In this document: positions 10,586 through 23,487 of the stretch, in pieces | Numbering within the stretch: position 1 is the stretch's first letter | Layout of the letters: every line of letters begins with the position of its first letter | Assembly: GCF_004681965.1 (NCBI RefSeq) | Contig: NZ_SMLL01000003.1 | Span: 124,001 to 188,000, forward strand | Length of the DNA stretch: 64,000 nt | DNA from: Ramlibacter rhizophilus | Lineage (GTDB): Bacteria; Pseudomonadota; Gammaproteobacteria; Burkholderiales; Burkholderiaceae_C | Direction of reading: 5' to 3' | Notes under the pieces: model-generated | The model's input: only the letters and a program-made list of their open reading frames with translations | Told to the model about the DNA's origin: nothing | Databases searched by the model: none | Position numbers and translations under genes: made by a program

Positions 10586-11011
10586 TCAGCCCGCGCGCTT
10601 GCCGCTGTCCTTCACCACCTCACCATCTTCCTTGGTGAAGGGCGCCACCGGCCCGGTGGTAGGCAGGATCTCCAGCACGGCCTCAGAGGGGCGGCACAAG
10701 CGCGTTCCCAGCGGCGTCACGACCACCGGCCGGTTCATCAGGATGGGATGCTGCAGCACGAAGTCCAGCAGCTCATCATCTGACCACTTCCCATCGCCCA
10801 GCCCCAGCTCCGCATAGGGCGTTCCCTTCTCCCGCAGGATCCCCCGCACCCCCAGCCCGGACTGCGCCGCCAACTCGCGCAGCTTCTCCTTGGAGGGCGG
10901 GTGCTTGAGGTACTCGATCACCTGCGGCTCGATCCCCGCATGGCGGATGAGGGCCAGTGTGTTGCGCGAGGTGCCGCAGGCAGGATTGTGGAAGACGGTG
11001 ACGTCGGCCAT
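10586..11011 (-). CDS. arsC: Arsenate reductase (glutaredoxin-dependent, ArsC family)
   Basis: The 141-aa thioredoxin-fold protein has the ArsC catalytic loop HNPACGTSRN with Cys12, and conserved downstream residues including the PIL-NRPVV segment near residue 90, both characteristic of glutaredoxin-linked arsenate reductases of the ArsC/Spx superfamily. There are no ars transport or regulator genes next to it, so a general reductase role is as likely as arsenic resistance. ATG at 11011 is preferred; a TTG three codons earlier (11020) is possible. A -10-like box for the following tRNA lies just upstream on the other strand. Confidence 0.88.
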   Translation of the reverse strand: MADVTVFHNPACGTSRNTLALIRHAGIEPQVIEYLKHPPSKEKLRELAAQSGLGVRGILREKGTPYAELGLGDGKWSDDELLDFVLQHPILMNRPVVVTPLGTRLCRPSEAVLEILPTTGPVAPFTKEDGEVVKDSGKRAG

Positions 11012-11040
11012 GGCCGGCAAGCATAGCGGGAGCGCGAACC

Positions 11041-11046
11041 TACAAT
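11041..11046 (+). promoter_or_regulatory. -10 box (TACAAT) of tRNA-Met
   Basis: TACAAT lies 12 bases before the mature tRNA 5' end, as expected for a stable-RNA promoter. It is followed by GC-rich sequence resembling a stringent discriminator. The -35 position (about 11018-11023) matches the consensus poorly. Confidence 0.5.
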
Positions 11047-11058
11047 GCGTCGGCTCGG

Positions 11059-11135
<77 letters not shown>

Positions 11136-11193
11136 GGCCTCCCCACGGGTTCCGCCCGGGGACTTGAGACCGTCTGGCGACAATGCCAGCGCC

Positions 11194-11859
11194 GTGTCCC
11201 ACCTGCCTGCTACGCACACCTGTCGTGCCATCCTCCTCGCAGCCCTGCTCGCAAGCGGCTGCGCATCACCGCCTGAGCCACCACCCGCCCCCGAGCGCAC
11301 CGTCTTCGTCGTCCGCCACGGCTGGCACACCGGCATCGTCTTCCGCAGCCAGGACCTGCCTGCGGATTCGCCGCTTCGCACCAGTTTCCCTCGCGCCCAC
11401 CACATCGAAGTCGGCTGGGGCGACCGCGCCTTCTACCCCGCACGGGAGCCGGGCCTGGTGCTCGGGCTGCGCGCGCTGCTGTGGCCCACGCCGGGCGCGC
11501 TGCATGTCGTGGGCCTGGCCGGCCCGCCGGCCCTCGCGTGGCCGGACAGCACGGTGGTCGAAGTGGGTGTCACGGCCGGCGGCCTGGACCGCATGCACGA
11601 GCGGGTGCGAGGCAGCTTCGCGCGGGACGCCGGGGGTGCCCTGGAGCCGCTCGGTCCGGGGCTGTACGGCGACAGCCGCTTCTACGCCTCGCGCGAGTCC
11701 TTCCACGCCTTCAAGACCTGCAACGTCTGGACGGCCCAGGTGCTGCGCGCGGGAGGCTTGCCGACGGTGCCGGCGGCCGCGCTCACCAGCGGCATGCTGC
11801 TGAACCAGATCAGGCCGCTTCGGCTGCCCGAGGCCGCCGGGCAGCAATCGCCGACTTGA
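11194..11859 (+). CDS. DUF2459-family lipoprotein (TIGR02117-like)
   Basis: The product (about 221 aa from a GTG at 11194) has a short hydrophobic leader ending in ALLASGC, a lipobox, followed by a Pro/Glu-rich linker. The body contains FVVRHGWHTGIVF, HIEVGWGDRAFY and the C-terminal CNVWTAQVLRAGGLP, which are hallmarks of the DUF2459/TIGR02117 family. Conserved His, Asp and Cys residues suggest a papain-like (NlpC/P60-type) fold, but its activity is unknown. No in-frame ATG precedes the lipobox; TTG at 11164 is a second possible start. It stands alone between tRNA-Met and the LysR gene. Confidence 0.8.
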   Translation: MSHLPATHTCRAILLAALLASGCASPPEPPPAPERTVFVVRHGWHTGIVFRSQDLPADSPLRTSFPRAHHIEVGWGDRAFYPAREPGLVLGLRALLWPTPGALHVVGLAGPPALAWPDSTVVEVGVTAGGLDRMHERVRGSFARDAGGALEPLGPGLYGDSRFYASRESFHAFKTCNVWTAQVLRAGGLPTVPAAALTSGMLLNQIRPLRLPEAAGQQSPT

Positions 11860-11974
11860 GGGGGAAGCGTCGTGCGGGCCGGCTGACGGGCCGGCGCCGC
11901 CAAGCCCCACGGCTGCCTCCGCTGCCCGGGTTTGCCTCAGCGCCACGCGCGACCAGCCGTCTTACCATCCCGCC

Positions 11975-12940
11975 ATGAACATGCGATTCGTGGAAACCTT
12001 CGTGTGGCTGGCGAAGTTGAAGAACTTCCGGCTGACCGCCGAGAAGCTCCATACGACCCAGGCGGCGGTCTCCAGCCGGATCGCCACGCTGGAGCAGGAA
12101 CTGGGGGTGCGGCTGTTCGAGCGCGGGGACCGCGCGGTCACGCTGACCCTGGACGGCAGCAAGGCGCTGGGCTTCGCCGAGCGGATGCTGCGCACCATGA
12201 ACGAGATGCAGGAGAGCCTGAAGGACCGGGAGTCGTACACCGGCGTCATCCGCATCGGCGTGATCGAGTCGATCATCCATTCCTGGTTTCCGCAGCTCAT
12301 GTCGCGCATCCACCAGGCCTACCCCAAGCTGGAAGTGGAACTCTCCGGGGACACCACCATCCGCCTGATGGAGCAGTTCGGCCGCGGCAATCTCGACCTG
12401 ATCCTGCATACCGACCACGTGGCCGGCGCCGGCGTCCGCAACCTGGCCCTGTGCGACTTTCCCATGTGCTGGGTCGGCGCCGGGTCGCTCAAGCTGCATG
12501 GCGAGCGGCTCACCTTGCAGGAGCTCAGCCACTTTCCCGTGTTGAGCTTCTCGCGCAACTCCGGGCCGCATCGTTTCCTGGAACGCCTGTTCGCCGAGTA
12601 CCAGGGGGGACGCGTCCACATCAACTGCATGACCTCCGTGTCGGCCATGGTGAGGCTGGTGGTGGATGGGTTCGGGGTCGCCATGCTGCCGCCGGCCATC
12701 ATCCAGCGCGAGTTGGCTGAGGGCGCGGTGGAGATGCTCAAGATGGACACCCACATGCCGGCCATGCCGCTGGTGTGTTCGCTGCGCAGCGGGCTGGAGA
12801 CGCCCCTGATCCAGCAGGTCGCCGTGGAGGCGCAACGCACCGCACAGGACTTCGCCGGGAACCTGCCGGCGCACGTGGCTCGACTGCCGAGCGTCAATCC
12901 GGCGGCCGATCCCTGGGCCCTGTCCCTGCAAACGGCCTAG
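11975..12940 (+). CDS. LysR-family transcriptional regulator
   Basis: The 321-aa protein has the LysR helix-turn-helix at residues 1-60 (MRFVETFVWLAKLKNFRLTA, then TTQAAVSSRIATLEQELG) and a periplasmic-binding-like effector domain (VIRIGVIESIIHSWFP onward). It precedes the long catabolic operon on the same strand by 114 bp and is the only regulator there, so it probably controls that operon in response to its substrate or an intermediate. The proline/tryptophan-ended C-terminus is slightly longer than usual. The effector is unknown. Confidence 0.93.
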   Translation: MNMRFVETFVWLAKLKNFRLTAEKLHTTQAAVSSRIATLEQELGVRLFERGDRAVTLTLDGSKALGFAERMLRTMNEMQESLKDRESYTGVIRIGVIESIIHSWFPQLMSRIHQAYPKLEVELSGDTTIRLMEQFGRGNLDLILHTDHVAGAGVRNLALCDFPMCWVGAGSLKLHGERLTLQELSHFPVLSFSRNSGPHRFLERLFAEYQGGRVHINCMTSVSAMVRLVVDGFGVAMLPPAIIQRELAEGAVEMLKMDTHMPAMPLVCSLRSGLETPLIQQVAVEAQRTAQDFAGNLPAHVARLPSVNPAADPWALSLQTA

Positions 12941-13053
12941 CGGCAGACAGCGGGCGATGCCGAAATTTGATGGGTGGCGTCCAGATTTCCTTGTTGGACG
13001 TGCAGGCGCCGGATGGCAATACTAGGTTTTTGCCCCATCACGGATCCGCGCCT

Positions 13054-13704
13054 ATGACCCCCGACCGCGCAGCCCGCGGCCTCCTGTGCATCTGGACCGA
13101 CATCGATCCAGCCCACGAAGCCGATTTCAACCGCTGGTACGACCGCGAGCACATGCAGGAGCGTGTGGCCATTCCCGGTTTCCAGAGCGCTCGCCGTTTC
13201 GCAGCCGTCGGCCCGTGCCCGCGTCCCTACCTGGCGCTGTACTTCACCGATTCGCTGGACGTCTTCACCTCCGGGCCCTACACCCGCGCCTTCGCCAACC
13301 AGACCCCCTGGTCGCTGGAGAACTTCAAGCGCATGCGGGGCACGCAGCGCCGTGTCGGCGCGCTCACGCTGGAGGCCGGCGAGGGTGAGGGCGGCAGCCT
13401 GGCGGCGTTCGTCCTGCCGGCCGCCGTGGTGGCCGATGCGCAGGCCCTCGCCGGTGTCGAAGCCGGCCTGCGCCAGGCGGTCTCGCAGGACGCCATCGTG
13501 CGCAGCGCGCTGCTGCGCACCGACCCCGAGCTGTCCAAGCCGCTGACCGCGGATGCGGTGCCGCCCCCCGCCGATGCGCTGGTGATGCTGGAAGGCTCGC
13601 GGCCGCAGGCCTGCCTGGACCTGGCCACGGCGCTGGCCGCCGAGCATGGCGTCGCGGCCGGCGAGGTCTATCTGTTCCAGTCGCTCTGGCGGCTGGGTGC
13701 CTGA
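13054..13704 (+). CDS. Dimeric alpha-beta barrel protein (EthD/DUF4286-like), operon leader gene
   Basis: From ATG 13054 the product is 216 aa. The first half has the ferredoxin-like pattern of small alpha-beta barrel enzymes (WTDIDPAHEADFNRWYDREH, then ALYFTDSLDVF), with conserved His and Tyr; the second half seems to be a weaker repeat ending LYLFQSLWRLG-like. Such proteins (EthD, monooxygenase-like, DUF4286) act on hydrophobic or aromatic catabolites. An upstream extension to 12972 or earlier is open but looks non-coding. It is the first gene after the LysR regulator, 25 bp before dctP. Confidence 0.7.
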   Translation: MTPDRAARGLLCIWTDIDPAHEADFNRWYDREHMQERVAIPGFQSARRFAAVGPCPRPYLALYFTDSLDVFTSGPYTRAFANQTPWSLENFKRMRGTQRRVGALTLEAGEGEGGSLAAFVLPAAVVADAQALAGVEAGLRQAVSQDAIVRSALLRTDPELSKPLTADAVPPPADALVMLEGSRPQACLDLATALAAEHGVAAGEVYLFQSLWRLGA

Positions 13705-13729
13705 GAGTTCAACCCCTGGAGAAGTCCGC

Positions 13730-14710
13730 ATGATGAAACTGAACCGACGCATCCTTCTGTCCGCCTGTGCCGCCGCGGCCTGGGTCGCCCTGCCGGCCCA
13801 GTCCGCCGAGCGCTGGAACATGTCCGCGGAGCAGCCCGACGGCAACTACATCACCGGCGTGGCCAAGTCCTTTGCCGAGGACGTGGCCAAGGCGACCAAG
13901 GGCGAGCTGGAGATCAAGGTCCATTCCAACTCCGTGCTGTTCAAGCGCCCCGAACTCAAGCGCGCGGTGCAGACCGGCCAGGTGCCCATCGGCGACGTGC
14001 TGGTGTCGGTGCTGGGCAATGAAGATCCCATCTATGAAGTGGACGCGGTGCCGCTGCTGGCGACGGACTTCGATGCGGCCTGGAAACTGTGGCAGGCCAG
14101 CAAGCCCGCGATGGAGCAGCGCCTGGCCAAGCAGGGCATCAAGCTGCTGTACAGCGTGCCCTGGCCTCCGCAGGGCATCTATACCAAGGTGCCGGTCAAG
14201 AGCACGGCCGACTTCAAGGGCATGAAGTTCCGCGCCTACAACGCCGCCACCTCGCGCCTGGTCGAGCTGATGGGCGCCTCGCCCACCACGGTGAACTCCG
14301 GTGACGTGCCCCAGGCCTTCGGCACCGGCCTGATCGAGGCCATGATCACCTCGCCGGCGACCGGCGTCGATTCGCAGGCCTGGGACTTCTCCAAGTACTA
14401 CTACGACGTGCAGGCCTTCATCCCGAAGAACGTCACCATCATGAACGCCCGCGCCTTCGCCCGGCTCTCGCCGGCGTCGCAGAAGGCCGTGATGGAAGCC
14501 GCCGCCGCCGCCGAGAAGCGCGGCTGGGAAGAGGCCCGCAAGCAGACCGCCACGCTGACGCAGACCCTGGCCAAGAACGGCATGGTGGTGGGCAAGACCC
14601 CGCCCGCGCTGGGAGCCGACCTGGAGAAGATCGGCGCCACCATGGCCGACGAGTGGCTGAAGAAGGCCGGCGCCGACGGCAAGGCCGTCCTGGACGCGGC
14701 GCGTCGCTGA
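13730..14710 (+). CDS. dctP: TRAP transporter solute-binding protein (DctP family)
   Basis: The 326-aa periplasmic receptor has a Sec signal peptide (MMKLNRRILLSACAAAAWVA) probably cleaved after QSA. The body has family features: WPPQGIYTKVPVKSTADFKG with the Arg-containing FRAYN segment that binds the substrate carboxylate, and VNSGDVPQAFGTGLIEAM. This implies an organic acid or amide-acid ligand. GGAGAAG precedes the start. It is followed by dctQ 4 bp later and dctM overlapping by four bases, forming a complete transporter. Confidence 0.92.
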   Translation: MMKLNRRILLSACAAAAWVALPAQSAERWNMSAEQPDGNYITGVAKSFAEDVAKATKGELEIKVHSNSVLFKRPELKRAVQTGQVPIGDVLVSVLGNEDPIYEVDAVPLLATDFDAAWKLWQASKPAMEQRLAKQGIKLLYSVPWPPQGIYTKVPVKSTADFKGMKFRAYNAATSRLVELMGASPTTVNSGDVPQAFGTGLIEAMITSPATGVDSQAWDFSKYYYDVQAFIPKNVTIMNARAFARLSPASQKAVMEAAAAAEKRGWEEARKQTATLTQTLAKNGMVVGKTPPALGADLEKIGATMADEWLKKAGADGKAVLDAARR

Positions 14711-14714
14711 GGCC

Positions 14715-15218
14715 ATGGGGAGGCTGCACTGGCTGTATCGCGCCGCGGGACTGCTGTCGGCGCTGTGCCTGGTCCTGATCTGCGGCCTCATCCTGGCCCA
14801 GGTGATCGCCCGCAACCTGGGCTCCACCGTGCGTGACGCGGAGGAGTTCGCCGCCTGGTCGATGGCCGCGGCCGGCTTCTTCGGCCTCGCCTATACCCTC
14901 CACAGCGGCGCGCATATCCGGGTGCAGGTCACCCTGCGCTTTTTGCCCGCACGCGCGCAGCGCGCGGTGGAGATCGTGGCCACGGCCATCGCCCTGGCCA
15001 TCGCCGCCTACCTCGCCTGGTTCTGCGTGGCCTTCGTCTGGGAAAGCTATACCTTCAAGGAGGTTTCGCAAGGCCTGGTCCCGGTACCCATGTGGGTGCC
15101 GCAGCTGCCCATGGCCATCGGGTCCACCCTGCTCGTCGTGGCCTTCGCCGAGCGCCTGGTGTGCGTGCTCAAGGGGCGCACTTTCGAGCTGGCCGACTCG
15201 GCGGAGATGAGCGAATGA
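14715..15218 (+). CDS. dctQ: TRAP transporter small permease (DctQ family)
   Basis: The 167-aa membrane protein has four hydrophobic segments (about residues 8-30, 45-65, 85-108 and 125-148) and the DctQ pattern DAEEFAAWSMAAAGFFGLAY followed by a positively charged loop. It forms the membrane complex with DctM. Its stop codon overlaps the dctM start (ATGA at 15215). Confidence 0.9.
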   Translation: MGRLHWLYRAAGLLSALCLVLICGLILAQVIARNLGSTVRDAEEFAAWSMAAAGFFGLAYTLHSGAHIRVQVTLRFLPARAQRAVEIVATAIALAIAAYLAWFCVAFVWESYTFKEVSQGLVPVPMWVPQLPMAIGSTLLVVAFAERLVCVLKGRTFELADSAEMSE

Positions 15219-16519
15219 TGGAACTCCACTGGGTCGCCGCCATCCTGGTCGGCGCGCTTTTCCTGCTGCTGGCGCTGGGCGTGTGGATCGGCCCGGCGCT
15301 GCTGGCGGTCGGCATCGTGGGCATGTATTTGTCCGACGCGCCGGCCGGCGCGATCCTGGCCACCACCAGCTGGTCCTCCAGTGCGAGCTGGACCATGACG
15401 GCCTTGCCCCTGTTCATCTGGATGGGGGAGATCCTGTTCCGCACGCGGCTGTCCGACGACATGTTCGCGGGCCTCGCCCCCTGGGTGGAGCGCCTGCCCG
15501 GGCGCCTGCTGCATGCCAACGTGCTGGGCTGCGGCATCTTCGCCGCCGTGAGCGGCTCGTCCGCCGCCACCGCCGCCACCATCGGCCGCATTTCGCTGCC
15601 CGAGCTCAAGAGCCGCGGCTACCCGGAGAGCCTCGCCATCGGTTCGCTGGCCGGTTCGGGCACGCTGGGCCTGCTGATCCCGCCGTCGATCATCATGATC
15701 GTGTACGGGGTGGCGGCGCAGGTCTCCGTCGCCCGCCTGTTCATCGCGGGCGTCGTGCCGGGCTTGCTGCTGATGCTGCTTTTTTCCGGCTACCTCGTCG
15801 TCTGGTCGCTCCTGAACCGCGGCGCGATTCCCGTCTCCAGCCATCGCCAGCCCCTGGGCGAGCGGCTGCGCGCGACCTTCCGCCTGCTGCCCGTGGTGCT
15901 GCTGATCGTGGCCGTGATCGGCTCCATCTACGCCGGCTTCACCACGGCGACGGAAGCTGCCGCGGTCGGCGTGGTCGGCGCGCTGGTCATCGCTGCCGCC
16001 GGGGGCTCACTGAACCGCGCCACCCTGATGGCCAGCCTGCTGGGCGCGGTGCGCACCTCCACGATGATCTTTTTCATCCTGCTGGGTGCGGCCTTCCTCA
16101 CCTCCGCCATGAGCTTCACCGGCCTGCCGGCCGAGCTGGCCAAGTGGATCGGCCAGGCCGGGCTCAGCACGGCCTCGCTGCTGATCGCCCTGACGGTGCT
16201 GTTCATCGTGCTGGGCTGCTTCCTCGATGGCATCTCCATCGTGCTGCTGACCACCTCGGTGATCCTGCCGGCCGTGCAGGCCGCCGGGCTGGACCTGATC
16301 TGGTTCGGCATCTTCATCGTGCTGGTGGTGGAGATGGCGCAGATCACGCCGCCCGTCGGGTTCAACCTGTTCGTGGTCCAGGGCCTCACCGGCCGCGACA
16401 TCTTCACCGTGGCCAAGGCGAGCCTGCCCTTCTTCCTGCTGATGGTGGTCGCCACGGCCTTGATCTCCCTCTTCCCTGAACTGGTCCTGAGCCTGCCGCG
16501 GGCCATGACCGCGCGCTGA
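15215..16519 (+). CDS. dctM: TRAP transporter large permease (DctM family)
   Basis: The 434-aa protein is strongly hydrophobic with about 12 membrane helices. It carries the family motifs SGSSAATAATIGRISLPELK near residue 110, SGTLGLLIPPSIIMIVYGV near 145, and ITPPVGFNLFVVQGL near 375. This is the Na+-coupled transport subunit. The start at 15215 overlaps dctQ by four bases, so translation is coupled. It is followed by the amidase gene 20 bp downstream. Confidence 0.95.
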   Translation: MMELHWVAAILVGALFLLLALGVWIGPALLAVGIVGMYLSDAPAGAILATTSWSSSASWTMTALPLFIWMGEILFRTRLSDDMFAGLAPWVERLPGRLLHANVLGCGIFAAVSGSSAATAATIGRISLPELKSRGYPESLAIGSLAGSGTLGLLIPPSIIMIVYGVAAQVSVARLFIAGVVPGLLLMLLFSGYLVVWSLLNRGAIPVSSHRQPLGERLRATFRLLPVVLLIVAVIGSIYAGFTTATEAAAVGVVGALVIAAAGGSLNRATLMASLLGAVRTSTMIFFILLGAAFLTSAMSFTGLPAELAKWIGQAGLSTASLLIALTVLFIVLGCFLDGISIVLLTTSVILPAVQAAGLDLIWFGIFIVLVVEMAQITPPVGFNLFVVQGLTGRDIFTVAKASLPFFLLMVVATALISLFPELVLSLPRAMTAR

Positions 16520-16539
16520 TCACCCCGAAAGCTTTTCCC

Positions 16540-17895
16540 ATGGCCGTCGCTCCCCACACCCTGGCGCACTGGCAAACCCAGCTGGCCGCCGGCCGCATCA
16601 GCAGCCGCGAGCTGACCGAGCAGGCGCTGGACGCCGCCCAGGCCGATCGGGTCAGCTTCCTGGCCGTGCACGCGCAGGCGGCGCGGGCCACTGCCGATGC
16701 GACCGACCGGCTGCGCGCCGCCGGCGTGCCGCTGCCACCGCTGGCGGGCCTGCCGCTGTCGATCAAGGACCTCTTCGACGAGGCGGGCCAGGTCACCCGG
16801 GCGGGCTCGAGCGTGCTGGCCTCGGCCGCGCCCGCGGCCGCCGACAGCACCGTGGTGCAGCGCCTGCGCGCCGCCGGGGCGGTGATCGTCGGGCGGACCA
16901 ACATGACCGAGTTCGCGTTCTCCGGGCTCGGGCTGAATCCGCACTACGGCACGCCGCGCACGCCGTGGGACCGCGCCACCGGACGCATCGCCGGGGGCTC
17001 CTCCTCGGGGGCGGCGGTATCGGTCGCCGACGGCGCGGCCGTGGCGGCGATCGGCACCGACACCGGCGGCTCGGTGCGCATCCCCTCGGCCCTGTGCGGC
17101 CTGACCGGCTTCAAGCCCACGGCCCGGCGGGTGCCCATGGACGGCGTCCTGCCCTTGTCGCCCACCCTGGACTCGGTCGGCCCGCTGGCGCGCAGCGTCG
17201 CCTGCTGCGCCCTCCTGGATGCGGTGCTGGCGGGTGAGCCGTGGCGGCCGCTGCCGCCGGCCAGCCTGGCGGGCCTGCGCCTCGCGCTGCCGCGCACGCT
17301 TGTGCGCGAAGGGATGGATGCCAGGGTCGGGGCGGCCTTCGAGGCGGCTTGCGGCGCCTTGTCCGCCGCCGGGGCCACGGTGGTCGAGATCGATGTGCCC
17401 GAGTTCGCCCAGCTGGCGCACCTGAACCGCGCCGGCGGCTTCATCGCGGCCGAGGCCTGGGCCTGGCATGCCCGCCTGCTCGAGACCGCGGGCGAGGCCT
17501 ACGATCCCCGGGTGGCCGCCCGCATCCGGCGCGGCGCCAGCATCACGGCCGCCGACTACCTGGAACTGCAACAGGCGCGCGCTCGCTGGATCGCGGATGT
17601 CACGAGCCGCCTGGCCGAGGCCAACGCCGCGGCCTTCGTCATGCCCACGGTGCCCATCGTTGCACCGCCGGTGGCGCAACTCGAAGCGGATGACGAGGCT
17701 TTCACCCGCATCAACCTGCTGATGCTGCGCAATCCCACCTTCATCAACTTCCTGGACGGCTGCGCGGTCACCCTGCCTTGCCACCGCGCGGGCGAGGCCC
17801 CGGTCGGCCTGATGCTGGCCGCCCCCGGTGGCCAGGATCGCAGGCTGCTGGCCCTGGCCGCCGCGGCAGAAGCGGTGCTTCCGGCACGCCACTGA
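16540..17895 (+). CDS. Amidase signature-family hydrolase
   Basis: The 451-aa enzyme has the complete amidase catalytic set: Lys76 (LSIKDLFD), the cis-serine in AGGSSSGA (Ser154) and the nucleophile Ser178 in DTGGSVRIPS. It hydrolyses a carboxylic amide; by context the substrate is probably what the upstream TRAP system imports or what the fused hydantoinase/oxoprolinase releases. Similarity to GatA-type sequences is generic to the family; the absence of gatB/gatC here argues against a tRNA amidotransferase role. Length is normal. Confidence 0.92.
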   Translation: MAVAPHTLAHWQTQLAAGRISSRELTEQALDAAQADRVSFLAVHAQAARATADATDRLRAAGVPLPPLAGLPLSIKDLFDEAGQVTRAGSSVLASAAPAAADSTVVQRLRAAGAVIVGRTNMTEFAFSGLGLNPHYGTPRTPWDRATGRIAGGSSSGAAVSVADGAAVAAIGTDTGGSVRIPSALCGLTGFKPTARRVPMDGVLPLSPTLDSVGPLARSVACCALLDAVLAGEPWRPLPPASLAGLRLALPRTLVREGMDARVGAAFEAACGALSAAGATVVEIDVPEFAQLAHLNRAGGFIAAEAWAWHARLLETAGEAYDPRVAARIRRGASITAADYLELQQARARWIADVTSRLAEANAAAFVMPTVPIVAPPVAQLEADDEAFTRINLLMLRNPTFINFLDGCAVTLPCHRAGEAPVGLMLAAPGGQDRRLLALAAAAEAVLPARH

Positions 17896-17938
17896 CATCA
17901 CCGCGCCTGGCGCGCGGTCAACCCCCTGGACTCGTCTC

Positions 17939-18988
17939 ATGACTGGAAAAGTAGCTCTCATCCTCGGCGGCACCGGCATGGTCGGCGCCAACATGGCGCA
18001 ACTGCTCGACCGGGAGGGTGACTGGGAGGTCACCCTCGTGTCCCGCCGCGCCCCGCAATTCGAGACGCGCGCGCGCCACGTCGCCTGCGACCTGGCCGAC
18101 CCCGAGGACTGCCGACTCCAGCTCGGCGCGCTCTCCCGGACCACCCATGTCTTCTGGACCGGCCATGCCACCGGAACCCGCTGGGTGGACAAGGCGGCGC
18201 AGGACGCCGACCTGTTCCGCAACGCCATGACCGCGGTGGACGCGGCGATGCCCGAGCTCCAGCACGTCTGCCTGCTGCAGGGCTCCAAGTACTACGGCCG
18301 GCACCTGGGACCCTTCAAGACGCCCGCCAAGGAAAGCGACGCGCGGCATTTCCCGCCGAACTTCTACTACACGCAGGAAGACTTCCTGCGCGAACTGGCG
18401 CAGGGAAAGCCCTGGAGCTTCTCGCTGATGCGCCCGCACATCGTGTGCGGCTTCGCCCGCAGCGACATCAACGTGCCCAAGCCCCTGGCCGTCTATGCCA
18501 CGCTGTGCAAGAAGCTCGGCCTGCCGCTGCGCTTCCCCGGCCCCGAGGCGGCCTTCCGCGCGGTGCACTGCGCCAGCGACGTGGAGCTCCTGAACAAGGG
18601 CATGCTGTGGGCAGCGACCACGCCGGCCTGCGCCAACGAGGCCTTCAACATGGTCAACGGCGACCACTTCCGCTGGCAGCACCTGTGGCCGCGCATCGCC
18701 GACTACTTCGGCATGAAAGACGGCGGCGTGCAGCAGATCGACCTCGAACTCATGATGGCCGACAAGGCGCCGCTGTGGGACGAGATCGTGCGCGAGCACG
18801 GCCTGCTGCCCACGCCGTTCGAGGAAGCCGCGAGCTGGGCCTTTGCCAACTACGCCTTCGCGCCGACCTGGGACATCATGTTGGACAACACCAAGGCGCG
18901 CCGCTTCGGCTTCAACGAATTCGTCGATTCGGAAGACATGTTCATCCGCATCTTCGACAGCTTCCGCGAGCAGCGATTCATCCCCTGA
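17939..18988 (+). CDS. NAD(P)-dependent SDR reductase, PRISE-like
   Basis: The 349-aa protein has a Rossmann motif at residues 10-16 (GGTGMVG) after a beta strand, and the segment [13 protein letters not shown] with the active-site Tyr, which resembles progesterone 5-beta-reductase/iridoid-synthase (PRISE) enzymes, atypical extended SDRs that reduce enones. It sits between amidase and oxoprolinase genes on the same strand, suggesting it reduces an unsaturated carbonyl intermediate of the same pathway. The start at 17939 is chosen because [11 protein letters not shown] fits the family; upstream codons lie in the amidase gene. Confidence 0.8.
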   Translation: MTGKVALILGGTGMVGANMAQLLDREGDWEVTLVSRRAPQFETRARHVACDLADPEDCRLQLGALSRTTHVFWTGHATGTRWVDKAAQDADLFRNAMTAVDAAMPELQHVCLLQGSKYYGRHLGPFKTPAKESDARHFPPNFYYTQEDFLRELAQGKPWSFSLMRPHIVCGFARSDINVPKPLAVYATLCKKLGLPLRFPGPEAAFRAVHCASDVELLNKGMLWAATTPACANEAFNMVNGDHFRWQHLWPRIADYFGMKDGGVQQIDLELMMADKAPLWDEIVREHGLLPTPFEEAASWAFANYAFAPTWDIMLDNTKARRFGFNEFVDSEDMFIRIFDSFREQRFIP

Positions 18989-19028
18989 CATGCGCGCGGC
19001 GGGGCCGCGTCATCACCTTCACGACGCC

Positions 19029-22642
<3,614 letters not shown>

Positions 22643-22646
<4 letters not shown>

Positions 22647-23437
22647 ACGGGGCATTGCTGCTGAAGCTGGCACTGGTGGCAGCGTCCATGCTGGCGGCCA
22701 GTGCGGCATCGCGGCGCTTCGGCCACGCGGTCGGCGGCGTCATCGGGGGCATGCCGATGATCGCGGCACCGATCTGCGCCGTGCTGCTCGTGGACGCCGG
22801 CAGCGAGACGGTGCGGGCCATCGCGCTGGGAACGCTGGTGTGCATCCCGGGCTCCGTCCTGCACAGCGTGACGGTGGCCTGGGCGGCCCGCATCGCTCCC
22901 TGGCCAGTGGCGGTGGGCTCGGGCTTGTCGGTGTTCCTGCTGGCCGGCCTGGCGCTCACGAGCCTGCAACTGCCGGTGGCGCTCACCTGCGCCCTGGCGC
23001 TCGCGGCCCCGGCACTGGGCGTGCTGGCGTCGCCGCGTGCAGCCCGCGTCGGCGGCCCGGTGCCGGTGCCGCACCGGGAGATCGTTCTGCGCCTGGTGGC
23101 CGCGGTTGGCATGGCGGCGGTCATCATCCTGGGCGCGGACGTTCTGCCGCCGGTCGCCAGCGGATTGCTGCTGGCGGTGCCCATCACCGGGACCATCCTG
23201 CCGTGCTTCACCTTGCCTCGCCATGGTGCGCAGGCCACCGCGATGCTGATGGGCGGGTTCCTGATGGGATTGCACGGCTTCGCGGGCTTCTTCGTGGTGC
23301 TGTACCTGGCCCTGGGCCGGCAGGGACCCGTGGTGGCCTTCGTGCTCGCGCTGGCCGGCGCGGCCGCGGTGGCGCTGCTGGTCCAGTGGGTGCGGCGGCT
23401 GGTCGTGCCACGGGCTGCGGCGCAGGCGCGGGAGTAA
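22643..23437 (+). CDS. Unknown polytopic membrane protein at operon end
   Basis: The product starts at GTG 22643, overlapping the oxoprolinase stop by four bases, and has about 264 aa (ATG 22688 is an alternative). Eight or nine hydrophobic helices fill almost the whole length. Two similar-looking segments, [20 protein letters not shown] in the first half and [20 protein letters not shown] in the second, suggest an internal duplication as in small transporters. I do not recognise the family. Tight coupling to the catabolic genes suggests a transport role for substrate or product. Confidence 0.75.
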
Positions 23438-23487
23438 GCGGCGCCGCCCCTGTGATCGACCATCCTGCCGGCGGCAGGCTCAGCTTC

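Noticed and set aside
16540..17895. GatA subunit of aspartyl/glutamyl-tRNA amidotransferase
   Set aside because: No gatB or gatC is nearby and the gene sits in a catabolic operon; the amidase signature alone is not specific.
23455..23480. Terminator between the oxoprolinase operon and the cytochrome c peroxidase gene
   Set aside because: A small GC-rich inverted repeat (CCTGCCGGCGGCAGG) is present but no T-tract follows on either strand.
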